Below, in pieces: positions 24,701 to 36,995 of a stretch of DNA of 64,000 bases; within the stretch, counting starts at the first letter, position 1, and each line of letters opens with the position of its first letter. The stretch is from assembly GCA_964007475.1 (NCBI GenBank), contig OZ023273.1:26275557-26339556 (forward strand). The letters are read 5' to 3'. The notes below the pieces were generated by a model that searched no databases, was not told the DNA's origin, and worked only from the letters and a program-made list of their open reading frames with translations. Origin of the DNA: Hybos culiciformis (taxonomy: Eukaryota; Arthropoda; Insecta; Diptera; Hybotidae). A program made the translations under genes and the position numbers.

Positions 24701-26892
24701 GATATTTAACCCTGCTGTTCTTTATAATATAGCAAAAATACAGACAAAATTGCGTTATATGCTCAAAATTTTACATTTATTAAACATGATAACTCGCCGT
24801 GCAAAATTTAATTGCAAATGAATTCTAGTAAAAATTGCTGCACCAAAATTAAAATTTTTATTTTTTTTCTATAGAAAAAGTGCCATTATAAATTGCATCT
24901 TGTCGAATTGTTGCACTGAAACTCGTTAGAAAATTATCTATAAGAACCAGCTGTTAAGTTATAACTAAAACAGCAAAATTTTCTATTTTGAAATCTTATA
25001 CATAATTACCCGTCCAAATCAATTGTAGCAAAATTTGAAATTCGAAAATTATAATTTTTATTGTTTTTTCTAGCGAAAAATAAATAACAAAAACAATTTT
25101 TTTATACAATATTAATTTCTGAAATTTTTATGACAAATATTGTTATAATGATCATAGAACATCTTTTCCTTGCTGTGTTAAATATCAAATTTTGCTAACG
25201 CCACCCACAAGTTCGATTTTATATGTAAATATCAAAAAATATACATAGCTACAGTTGCCGCATTTATCTTTTTTTTCAGTGTATAAATAGATAGAATATT
25301 CGACAAAACATGACAGAGGTAAGGTTACTAACAGGTTAAGTATTGATTTTCTTCTTTTTTTTCTATGAAGTGTATTTTTGAGAAGAGAATTAATGTTCAG
25401 TTTTTTTTTATCCCTTTTTCGAAGCTTTTTACAATATTTCCATAACTCCCACATGAAATTTAAGTAATGTGTTTGATGTACCGTTTAAGTATTTGATTTT
25501 TATTTTTTTCTTGAACTCACAATCTATTACTTCACTTACGATAATTTTTTTTTACAGTTTTGGAAAAAATAAATTTATTTATTTTAAAAATAAATTTTAT
25601 ATTAGTTAAAATATAAATAATAACTTCTGATAATCTTTAAAGTATTTTTAATCGCAATGTTATAATTTAAAATACATTCAAAAATTTAAGTTTTGATAAG
25701 AAAAGATTTGTTGCTGTTATGTAAGTAAGTATATATAAAATACAAAATATGAATAAGTGAATACATAAAAATTTAATAAATAAAATTAAATATTAAATAA
25801 ATATAATGTGCATACTTTTAATATAAAAATATTCCGCCACAGTGAAACTTTTTTGAAATTTTGGAAAAAATAAGAAAAATTTTATATTTTGTATTTTCGA
25901 ATATTATTTTCCAACATTGTTGTTTGAAGAAAAAAAAAACTCGAAGAACATAAATAAAATAAGACAAATTGTTACAATTATACAATTCGACACTTGACAT
26001 ATTGTTATCTTAAGAGAATTTTATTTTATATTTTTTATTCATTGCAAAAAAAAAATGTTTGTATCTTTTTTTTTCCTTATATCTAAATATAATAATAAAA
26101 AATCTGTTTTAATATGAATATATAAAAAATAAAATTAAAAAAGAATACAATTTGGAAAAGTTTAAAAGTTAGAAATAAAACATATTAATGTTTAAATTCT
26201 TTTTTTCTTTCTTTCTTCAAAGATATAGGTAAAAATAATTTATCAAAAAATTAAATTGCATATTTAATCTTTTTAAAATGATTTTAACGTACTCTAAATA
26301 CATATATGTATGAACATAAAATATGCTGAATTAATCTATAGTTTAGTTTTGACTAGTGGATTTGTTATAATCCAATGACTATATTGAATAATATTTCTCT
26401 GTGGTCATCAACGTGGGTATCTAATAGTTGAACTGCCCAAAGTTCAAAAACTTATTAAACCAGGGCCCGCTCGGTTTTAGAGGCAGATTTTGCTTCTTAA
26501 AATAAAACGCGGCTCTATTGGTGTTATAAATCGGTTCATTTTCTAAGGGAGGACTAGATCATGCTTACGAATAGTCTATTTCAGTGTTATGGAAGCTTAA
26601 AGAATATCATTCATTATGATTTCAAAATTTGTTTTATGTAAATTTATTAACTTATGTTATTAACTTTTACAATTTATCGGCAATGAAAATCCGATTCTAA
26701 CCTAACATTATATTTCTAAAATACACAATATATATATGTAAAGCTAAATCTCCACAAGATTGTTTATTTCGTCAGTTGAAGAGGTACTCAAATTTATAAA
26801 AATTTGAACAGAATTTAATTTTAATTTAACTTTAAATCACAATTGAAATAATAATTGCTGTAAATTATTTATATATTACATATATATTACAT
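24701..26892. other. A/T-rich intergenic DNA
   Basis: No exon recognised. Small frames at 25,185-25,454 and 25,818-26,000 (minus) are Lys/Phe/Leu/Ile-rich and unremarkable. A less A/T-rich patch at about 26,395-26,590 contains no identifiable gene or element ends. Confidence 0.45.
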
Positions 26893-27860
26893 ATATTATA
26901 GGGGCACTGAATTATGACCGCATGAATTATGACCGCGGAAAAAGTTTGTATGGGCGGGCAAAATTCATTTTTAAAATAAATTTTGTCCGCGCAAGAAAAT
27001 GTCTTTTGACCGCGCGGTCAAAATTCATTTTATTTATAAATTGAGTCGCGGTCAAAATTCATTTTGAAAATGAATTTTGCCCGCACATTTTCTCGCGGTC
27101 AAAATTCATTTTTTTATAAATTGAGTCACGGCCAAAATTCATTTTGAAAATGAATTTTGTCCGCACATTTTGCCGCGGTCAAAATTCATTTTTTTTAAAT
27201 TGAGTTGTTGCCTGGAACGCGAGTATTATGCACAAAAGTTATGGAGAAGATACAATTCATTTTAAATGACTTATTTTAAAAATTGAAATCAACCCTCCGA
27301 TAAAATATTGTGTTCTAAGCTAAAGGGCAAGGGCGCTAGCCGCAAATCCCACTGACCAACCGCTCGCCCGCCGCCCTGCTGCCCCCCCCTTCCACTTGTG
27401 TCTACCCCCCAAATATTTTATCTTTTTTACTCACATACGATAAATAGTGTCGTTGATTTTAGGCCTTTTCCAAAAGGATGCCGTACAAAATGTATGAAAA
27501 AGCTGTTTTTATTTTCAATATTTGTTAAGTAATATTTTTGATGAAACTATTTCTGCATAATACAGCCGCAAATTTTGTCGCGGTCAAAATTCATTTTTTT
27601 CTAAATAGAGTCGCGGCCAAAATTCATTTTGAAAATGAATTTTGTCCGCACATTTTGCCGCGGTCAAAATTCATTTTTTTACTTAATTGAGTTGCGGCCA
27701 AAATTCATTTTAAAAATGAATTTTGTCCGCACATTTTGTAGCGGTCAAAATTCATTTGTTTTCTAAATTGAGGCGCGGTCAAAATTCATTTTGAAAATGA
27801 ATTTTGACCGCCAGTCGCGGTCATAATTCATGCGGTCAAAATTCATGGAGCCATATTATA
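26893..27860. mobile_element. 0.95-kb self-similar TIR element with 8-bp TSD
   Basis: The element is 26,901-27,852, flanked by perfect 8-bp repeats ATATTATA (26,893-26,900 and 27,853-27,860). Its imperfect TIRs are GGGGCACTGAATTATGACCG at the left and GGCTCCATGAATTTTGACCG at the right in reverse complement. Inside are twelve copies of the core CAAAATTCATTT in two blocks (about 26,950-27,205 and 27,560-27,830). The copies form an approximately 85-bp unit in which GCGGTCAAAATTCATTTT alternates with a palindromic AAAATTCATTTTGAAAATGA form ending in GTCCGC. The TIRs are variants of the same motif. The middle, 27,205-27,560, is unique and holds a C-rich patch. No transposase ORF is present. An 8-bp TSD fits hAT, P or Merlin; I cannot assign one. 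Confidence 0.85.
27205..27560. other. Unique core of the self-similar element with a C-rich block
   Basis: Between the two repeat blocks lies non-repetitive sequence that includes a strikingly GC-rich stretch at about 27,330-27,412, with CCGCTCGCCCGCCGCCCTGC followed by a run of C. This contrasts with the surrounding DNA and suggests cargo captured from another source or a remnant of the parent element. No open frame of note was found. Confidence 0.55.
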
Positions 27861-30800
27861 TTCTGATTTGCCCATAAAAATAATAACTTAAAATATAATA
27901 TACCTACCGTTGACAATTCTTCTTTGATCACTTTGTATTAACTTTTATAGGATAATGCGCAATAATAGCCTTACAATTTCTAAAATCTTAAATTAGATTA
28001 AGGAAAAGTAAATTTTTTAGTTTTACCTTGAAATTATTATTTTATTTTTCTTTAGGTTTCTATGAAAATTCATTCTTTCAAAAAATTTAATTTTCCAACA
28101 TCAAAGGCTTTAAGAAAACATTTTCATGTTTTTTTTTTTCTGCCATCTCATAAATCTTTCTTTTTGAACATTTTCAACATTAAATAGTTAATTTTTGTTA
28201 AAAACATTCTTTTCATGATTTCTGGTACTTTACTATTCATACTTTTTGTTTTTTTCGTTTTTCCTTTTCATTTGGACAGAAAATATGGCAAAAAAAAAAA
28301 GAAGCATTTAATTGGATATTTATCTTAATCCAAATGACATTTTCAGGGTTTAATTTTATCAAAAAAAAAAAAAAAAAAAAACAGAAAACGAAACACAAGG
28401 AAAAATTACTATCTCTCCCTATATAAAATATAATTATTAGATTAACGTTAACATTTCTTACGCAAAAAAAAAAAATATTTTTCGCGTTGTATGTTGGTAC
28501 TTATTTAATTTTTTATTGTGTATATATATATATAAATAGCAAAAAATACATAATTCTAATTTATCTTTAGTTTTTATTATTAATTTGTTCTGAAAGATCT
28601 ATGTTTCTTGTATTTAAAAAAGCATGATAACATCGAAAACTTGGAAGAACATTTTGTGGGAAAATGTAATTAGATATCAAATTTAAAGGCTCTCTATTTT
28701 GAGTTACATGTTTATATATAATTAAAAATGCGTTGTTTTCAAAAATTTCAAAGTTCTTTATTGAAAAAAGGGCCATTGTAGAAATTTTCAAATTGTCCAT
28801 AAATTGAATTAACAGTCAAAAAAAAAGTGAAAAATATACCTATAAATCACGAAAATTAAACACACTTCGTTTTCGCTTTCGTCGGAGGTCTAAAGCAAGC
28901 TTAAATTATAAGAATTTATATAAATTGACGAAAAATTTATGAAAAACTCCAATAAAATAAAGAAAAATTAAAAATTGTGGTTCTTACCGTAGGAGAATAT
29001 TTGGCGCAACTACATTTTTAGAGGTTAATTTTGGGTTTGTTAGAAAGAGTTATATTAGTCTGTGTGTGTTAATATAATAAATAATATAAGTAATGTTTTA
29101 ATTTGTATTAATTGAAACAACCTTTCTTTTTTTAATTTTAGTTATAGTTTTCTAATATATGTAATTATCTTTTTTCTATTCCTTTTTCAAAATGTTATAT
29201 TTCAAATATTTATCTTTTAAGCATGTTTGACATAGTGTCTATAACATAGATATGTAATATAATATATATATATATATATATATATAAGTCTATATAAAAC
29301 TTATCTATAAAAAAAAATTGGTATTATCTGAATTGAAATTGATGCAATCTAATTTATCCTAATTGATTCTGAAAATTATCCTTATAGGGGGAAAAAAAAA
29401 ACTGAATATGATATACGTACAAAATTGAATTAAACTAATCACTGTATTTTATAGAAAATTTTTCTATTAAAATAAATATAATTCTGGATTAAATTCAATT
29501 TAAGAGGTTATCGTGTTATAACAATCTAATTAAAAGTAATGATTGTATTATGTTGAAATATAACAAAAAATTATTATCTTAATAATCTGAAGATACTCTC
29601 AATATTCGATATTATTGTACTTTGTTAAACATTTTATTTCGGAGGTATTTTATAAAATTCTTCGCTCACGAGTACATTATACGAGTACATTATATTTTAT
29701 ATTATTTCGTAATCTCATAAATAATTTTAGTATTATAATTAAAAATTTTATAGTAAAAAAATAAATGAACATGAAATTAATATAAAATATTGCAATATTT
29801 CACATTTGTTTGTATGGGAATTTCAATTAAAAATCTTAAGTTTTGAATTTTCTACCCTTAAAATTGTAAATCATGTTCAAAACATGATTATTATTATTAT
29901 CTATATGTAGTGTCTAGAAATAAATCTACATAATTCCATTTTAAATTATATACAAAAAATATTTTTATAATGGTCGTATAAAATGGGAATACGATTTTAA
30001 AAAATCGACACCTTTACAACTTATTCAACTTATTCTTTGTAATTCAATATTTTTAATGGTATTATTGAATTAGCTAGGTTGTTTTTCACTAAAAATTCTT
30101 ATTAAAGAATTTTTTTTTTTTTACTATATTTCGTTCTGAAGTTCATGAAAATAAATTACAACTTGTTTAAGTTATATATAAGCAATCAGGGAATCTGGTT
30201 GGGTTAAATATTTATTAGTTAGTTTATTTTATTAGAAATTCTAGTTAATAGAAAATAATTTAGCCTTTACATAATATTAAAAAGATTTATGGTTTTAAAA
30301 TTAATATTTGATACAAATAATTTATAAAACTAATATCGCGCAGTGTAAAGAGATCGCCGAATGTAAATTGAGGAAGAGCTTAGCTCAATTTCGACATGAT
30401 TAGAGTTTTAATCTTAGATTATTTAATTTTCAGCATAATGTGAATTTCATTTAAACAAAAGTTGTAGAATGCCAAAACGAAAATTTATTTCTATTGAACT
30501 GGAAAACGTTGATTTTTTTAAATGGATTTTCATGCTTATTTCTTTCTATTAAAATGCTTTCTAAATGAAAATTTATTTAAGGCATAAATTATTCAATGTC
30601 AAGTAGACGGAATGCAATTTGAACAGTAAAATGAAATAAAAAAGAATTAATCTGAGATTTCTTTAAAAATTACTTTCAGTGTATAAGATAAGCATTTTAT
30701 ATAAATTTACTTATAATAAGAATTTCTATGATTTGGAAAAAAATATATTGCCTTTTGCAACTACATAACAAAAATATATATAAATTTTAATTTAAATGAT

Positions 30801-33659
30801 ATTACCTTCGTTATATACATACTGTTTTTATAAGTAAAAACGATATCTAAGGAGTGATTTCTAAAAAAGTTTTGTTAATAGTTGAATTATTATTATAAAT
30901 ATTATACGTGCTCTATTTTGGACAGCGAGCTTTCAGTATTTTCGATTAGAAAATTCATCGTTTCGCACTATTTTTAATCACTTTTACATGTTTGGCAGAA
31001 CACATTATATTGTTTCTGTTTCTAATGGCTTTTAAGTAAATCAAACAAATTTTACTTTGGATCAATTTGTGCTCAAACAAGTATAGTGAAACGTGAAACT
31101 AATATAAGTTTATAAAAGATAAATTTAAAATTTAAAATTTATACTACTTAGCCTGAACTTAATTAACATTTTAATCGAAATTAGTACAATTTACAATATC
31201 AGGTAATTAAAAAAAAAAAATATAAAACCATATTTTAACATTTCATTGAAAAGGTGAAAATTTTTAAATTTATTTCAAACTCATGATCAAAGAATAAACA
31301 CTAAGCCATTCATTATTTAACGTATAATATTTATATATACAAATTTTTAACAATACAAAAAGTTACAAAAACACCTTCAAAATAATAAATTTTCTTTTTT
31401 TTTCCTCTAAATCGTTTAGAACGTGTTTATAAAGAGTATATAGTAATGGGCTTCTGTATATTTTTGTCCTTAATATTCATTTAAATGGATTTACGCCCTT
31501 AAGAAAATGTGTAACAAACATTATGCTACCATTAGAAAATCCTTTTTTGTGAATGTAAAAATTGCATAAAAAGTAAACCATTATATAGTTTTTGTCTTAA
31601 GGAAAACGGTGAAATGGTCATGTTTTGTTAGGATTCAGTTCTGATTTAAAAAACTGGCCATATAGTAATTTCTAAAGTTTATTATCATATTTTTTATATT
31701 TTCGTAAACTTTCTCAGGCTTTCATATAATACTTCAAATTTTAACCAATTATAACTTGAACTATTTTTATAATAATTTATATATTTATTATCATTTCATC
31801 CACTATTATAGTAAGTATGTACTTGCTATTATTTTATTTATTTTGCGTTCGAAGTTGACCAAAAATAGTTATTAACAAGAAAAAAATCTGTCCAATTAAT
31901 TTTAAATATAAATTTTTTTGATTATTTATAACTTTTTTTTTGTTAATTTGCGTTTTTAATATAATATTGTGATATTTTATTTCTGGTCCTGGGTATAGAG
32001 CACAATTTGACAGTTTTAATATTGAGTTAATGCCTAATTGAAGATTAATTCAGTCAGTTTAATTGTCCTACATACCTAACATACATATTCAGAAATAAAA
32101 ATTATTTATAAATTTTCATTATCTTGATATAGACAAAAAAAAATTTATTTTGGGTCTCAACACAAGTTTTTATTTAGAAAACATAAATCGTTTTCAGAAA
32201 ACATTTATCACTTAATTTTTTTTTCTTGCAGAAAATAAGTGAGGAAAAAAGAATGTTATGGCTGAAAATGAATATGTTATGGTGATAACCTTACGTGAAA
32301 ATTCAAAAAACAAGATTAATTTTTTTATCGAAAAAGAAAAAAAATGTTTGTTGTTTTTTATATACATATATTATATACAGAACTAAACATTGAAATTACT
32401 ATTATTATGTGTTTTTTATTTGAAAAAATTATATATTTTATTAATCACTAATATTTAAAAAATTGTGATTTTATTCTTATGATCTTTTATTTATACCACA
32501 AAAAACTTATAAAGCGAGAACTCCTGAGTGACATGAATCGAAACTGAAGTTAGACTTATGAAATTTTCATTGTTCGAAAAATCATCGTAGTAGCGAGGCA
32601 GAGCCTTATGGTCAATAATAATTTAAATAATTTGAAAATTTCTAATTTGTAGACTTTATGAAAATATATATAATATAATATAATATATAATATATACGTT
32701 ATATAATATAAATAATAATAAATAACACATTTTTTTTGTTTTTTTTTTTATTTTCTAAAATAATATCCCTTATTTCGGACACAAAAAATGATTACCTTAT
32801 AAAGAGAACCCCAATTGTAAGATAATCTCAAACTATATATATTTAAAATAAAAAAACAAAAAATTTAGTTTGATATGTTTGAAGATGTAAGAGTTTTTCG
32901 TATATTTTCTGTGTACATAGACATAATATTTTATTTAAAAATGTGAAAGATGTTTAAGGAAGTGTAAATGTTGCTATTGAATGAGTTTGAAAATAATTTT
33001 TCAGGTTTTTTTTTTTTTCTACCCAAAATGTCTTCTGATGCTCATGTAAATAAATCGTAAGATAACTATAGTATTTCTTGTGTTCTTTGTTTAAGAAAAA
33101 AAAAAAATAAAATAAAATTATTATATATTTTTTTTTCACTTTTGATTTAATTTATTATCCCTTTGAGGTCATTTTCATCCAGCAACAAGATAAAGGAAAG
33201 GAATAATATGGGATTTTTTTTCTTATTCCACTATAGAAAAAATTTTATTTTATTTTTTTCACAATTTGTAAATATCTCGTATATTTTGTTTTCCTGTACA
33301 TTATACATATATACAACTATACGTAATATATTAACATTTTTCTTTTATTACTTTTTTATTATAAATTTATCAAATTTATTATACATTTATTTTTGTAATG
33401 TAATGAAAAATATTAGCCTTGATTCTCTCTAAATGAGCTTAACAGGAAAGTTAAAAATTTGCTTAAGAAGCTATTTAAGGAATAAAGTTAATAGCACTTA
33501 AGGGTAAAATTTTCACTCTTCTTTTTTTTTTTTCATTTTTTTTCCCTTTTTGTTGGAAAATCATTCATTCCAGTTTTGTAATGGAAAAATATTACATTTT
33601 ATATTAAATTAATTGATATCACAGTAAGATTATTTTTATTTTTTTTAACGTTAATCGTG
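27861..33659. other. Long A/T-rich intergenic stretch
   Basis: No exon recognised. A pure (TA)n run lies at about 29,261-29,287. The 77-codon minus frame at 28,567-28,800 begins with a proper ATG but is Asn/Ile/Phe/Lys-rich and has no recognisable domain, so I do not call it. The rest is simple A/T sequence. Confidence 0.45.
29258..29287. repeat. (TA)n microsatellite
   Basis: An uninterrupted alternating TA tract of about 27 nt. Confidence 0.9.
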
Positions 33660-34440
33660 ATTTATTAAAGCTCAGGGCTGTAACAAAATAATGACTTTTG
33701 TATAAAATATTGAAATAAAGAAATCTCTATCTCTAAAACAGACAGATAGAAATATACCGAAAAAGGACGTAGTATCAGCAGTTACAATTTCTGTACATCT
33801 CGTACTAAGTGAATAGGTCAAAATGAACTGTTGGATTACTACAGGGACGGAAAATGAGTTTTCAATACATGTGCTAATCAGAACCATTTGATATAAGAAC
33901 AAGTCAATAGCTTAGGCGATGTACATATATTGCTAAAGAGGTTCGTAACTAAGTCGAATTCAAACATCATCGCCTAATATTAAAAAAAACATTAAATGAA
34001 CAAAACTAACAACGAATGAGAAATTCACTCTGGACATTATAAATTAATAAACTCTGCAGGTAAATGGAATCATAATCCTATCAATATATCAAAACTCAGA
34101 ACAGAAGGCCCAAAACTTCATCCGCATATCATTTGGACATTTACTAAACTCTCACATCAACACCTATTAAAAAAAACTATACCCAGAGCAGAAATAACTA
34201 TTGCACACATACCAAACGATTGTAAATTTTTGAACCAACATAGAGTAAAAATTAAAATCAAAATTACCCCTCACTTTCCTTTTGAATAAAGGAACAAATA
34301 GTTAATTTGGTCAACAAATTACTGGTTACTGCAGCCATATATTTTATTTTATATATTTTATTTGTAACAATCATTAATAGTTAAAAAAAATTAAAAAAAT
34401 TAATGCGAAGTACAAGTTAAGAGCCGAAGCCCTGAATTTT
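33660..34440. pseudogene. Possible decayed coding segment, unassigned
   Basis: Base composition is less A/T-biased than the flanks. On the plus strand a stop-to-stop frame of 89 codons (34,020-34,286) has mixed composition (Pro, His, Trp, Arg, Gly and Cys present) but no Met, with motifs such as KLRTEGPKLHPHIIWT and HIPNDCKFLNQHRV. Upstream, 33,740-33,900 shows shorter protein-like stretches in shifting frames broken by stops. The ends show only a weak CAGGGCT (33,663-) against AGCCCTG (about 34,427-34,433) symmetry and no clear TSD. It may be a dead transposon or gene fragment. I do not recognise the family. Confidence 0.3.
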
Positions 34441-36714
34441 AGTGATGGAAATTCCAAGTTTGTAACATACATTTATTTAGCTTATAAAATATAGAGTTAT
34501 AATAACTAAATTCAGATTTCATACAGACTAACAATAAAATTATAAATACTATTGAATTCAGGACTATACAGACTACAGAGTTTCCGAAATTACCTGCATT
34601 ATCTTATATAAAAACATCCAAGTTTAATTTTTCTTTCTGTTACCTCTTTTTTTTTGTTAAATTAACTTTATTTTCTATTGATGGAAAAATAAAATTTCTA
34701 TATATCAAAGCAAAACGCTATATACTTAAATTCAAGTTCGTTAAACAATTTTGTAGAAATTAAAAATTAATCCATTACTTTATATTTTTATTTTGAATAA
34801 ATAGAATTTTTTTTTTATCAATTTCAACTTGAATTATTAAGTTTGTTTTTCTGTTTTTATGTAAAATTACTTTTTTTTTCCCTTTTTTTTTAGTTGAACA
34901 AACTTCCTAATTTTTAACATCACATTCAAATGAACTGTACTGTATACATACATATTATTTACATGATGTTACTTTTATTGAGAAAAAGGTTAAAAAAAAA
35001 AGTTCAAAAACTCCTTTGATTGCCAATTAAGATTTTTCTTTCCTATACAACACAAAAATAGTACAATTTTAAGGATAACCTACTTGGTATTTTTATTTTA
35101 TTTTTTTTGAAGAAAACAAGTTCACAAAACTTATTTGAATAAAAATATTTGCTGTAACATTTTTTAAACATGAAAAATGTAAGAATAAACATAAATCAAT
35201 AATTTTATATAACATATTTAGAATGTGTGTATGTACAGGCCGTGCTAGATGATGCCTCTTGGGAATTAATTATTAAACTAAGTCGTAATGACGTTTGACG
35301 TCTTGATACAAAATGTATGTAAAAATACAAAAATGTAAACAAAAATAAATAATAATCGAAATGGTTGAAAATATTTTCGAATCTTTACATACATTTAAAT
35401 ACAAATAAATTTGACTATTCATTTAAAGGTCAAAAACGACATAGACATAACACCCCCTATAAATTTTTATTTTTGACTTTGAGAGTAATGTTAATTTTTA
35501 ATGAAAACAGGTTTAATTTATGTAATGACATCATTTATTTGAAAAACTCCAAATACTCTAGTCCTAGTGGTCATTTGCAGAAGAAACAAAAAAAATTCAT
35601 TTTGGGGTTTTCTTCGTTATTTTATGTACTGAATGTATTACTATATTGGTTCTCTATAATTCTATCAGAAATTTAAGAAGAAAACAAAAAAAAAAAACCT
35701 TTGATATTGATTTCCCCCAGGAATCTAAAATTTATATTGTTCAATTGATGATATCAAATCAGACCAAAAAAAAAAAGGATATCATTAATTATCGAATAAT
35801 CTAAAATTGTATGAATCTAAATTTAACCTCAAACCTTATTTTCGTTGTTTTTTTTTTTTTTTTTACTTATTTTTCCTTTTGTTTTACCAGCAAAAAAAAA
35901 AATTGTCGTTTTTCTTTTTTTGTTTCATATATGTGCATTTTGGTGATGCTATCATATTCTTTCATGTTTAATTGCTTTTCTGGCAATTTTAATTCCAGTG
36001 GTATACTTAAAATATGTATTCTATTTGAGAAATAAATTTTTTACCATCTGATATATGTACATATACTTTTTATTTTATGAACTTTAAGCGCAATTATCGG
36101 GATATATGCTCGGTCATAAGAATTTTATGATATTTACTTATATTGTTTAATATAAATTTCTTTAGATTAATGAACTGATTCTAGTTCTAGAACTATATAA
36201 ATAAATTGCATGCTGTGATTTGCTTTTTCACCAATTATGGGTTTTTTACTATGTTCTTTATTTTTACAACTTTGAAAAGTGTTTATCTTTGTTTTTGTAA
36301 AATGTGCTTATAATACAACTAGTGAAGTTATTGGTTAATTAGTTAACCAATACTTGTTTTGTTAGAACCATATTGTCATAAAATTTATTATTATGAATTA
36401 GATTGGACGGCCTTTAGTGTCACTTGAATCCAAACTTGTCATCTCATTCATAATTATGGATTAAGGCTTGAAAAAAATTAAAAATATATAATCGAAACTT
36501 TGGTACATATTTACTTTTGAATGATATAAGTTCTGGAAACCGGTATAATTTTAATATAATTTATTTTGAAGCAATTTATGTTATCAAAAGTATTGAAATG
36601 TACTTGAAAATTAATTAATATTTATGCGTTGTTTATAGCTAATTGACCTATCTGAAAAAATGGTACCGTAAAAACCGTTTTTCTATGTTATTATTCTATT
36701 TATATTTAAGCAAA
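34441..36714. other. A/T-rich intergenic DNA
   Basis: No exon recognised. The 103-codon plus frame at 35,365-35,676 has an ATG but no recognisable domain, and its Phe/Leu/Asn/Lys-rich C-terminal half looks like chance. I leave it uncalled. Confidence 0.4.
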
Positions 36715-36995
36715 TTTGGGACTGTTCACAAATTACGTAACGGCCTAGGGGGGGGGGGTTTGAAAATTTGTTATGGTTTGTTACGAGGGGGGGGGGGGGT
36801 GTTTAAAAAATGTTATGTTTTAAATCTAAATTTTAAATCTAAAAAATTGTTCTAAAAGTAATTTAAAAACTTTTGTTACGTTATCCTTAGGAGGGGGGGG
36901 GGGGGTGGGTTGGAATTTGTTACGATCTGTTACTAGGGGGGGGGGGGGTTAAAAAACGGCAAAAAAGCGTTACGTAATTTGTGAACAGTCCCTTT
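36715..36995. mobile_element. 275-bp MITE with perfect 25-bp TIRs and four G-runs
   Basis: The element is 36,718-36,992. The termini GGGACTGTTCACAAATTACG (continuing TAACG) are perfectly inverted over 25 bp. TTT flanks both sides, compatible with a 3-bp TSD. Inside, four runs of about ten or more G occur on the plus strand (near 36,750, 36,787, 36,893 and 36,937), each close to a GTTACG/GTTATG-type word, so the interior looks like repeated TIR-derived units. The 3-bp TSD and GGG...TGTTC start are reminiscent of PIF/Harbinger-like MITEs, but the superfamily is uncertain. The 36,643-36,855 frame (+) runs through the G-tracts and is not a gene. Confidence 0.85.

Noticed and set aside
28567..28800. 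77-codon minus-strand ORF with ATG
   Set aside because: Composition follows the A/T bias and no domain or splice context is visible.
35365..35676. 103-codon plus-strand ORF
   Set aside because: No recognisable motif; the C-terminal half is a hydrophobic A/T-driven run. Kept only as a note.
36643..36855. 70-codon ORF with Gly-rich segments
   Set aside because: The Gly residues come from G-homopolymers of the MITE.
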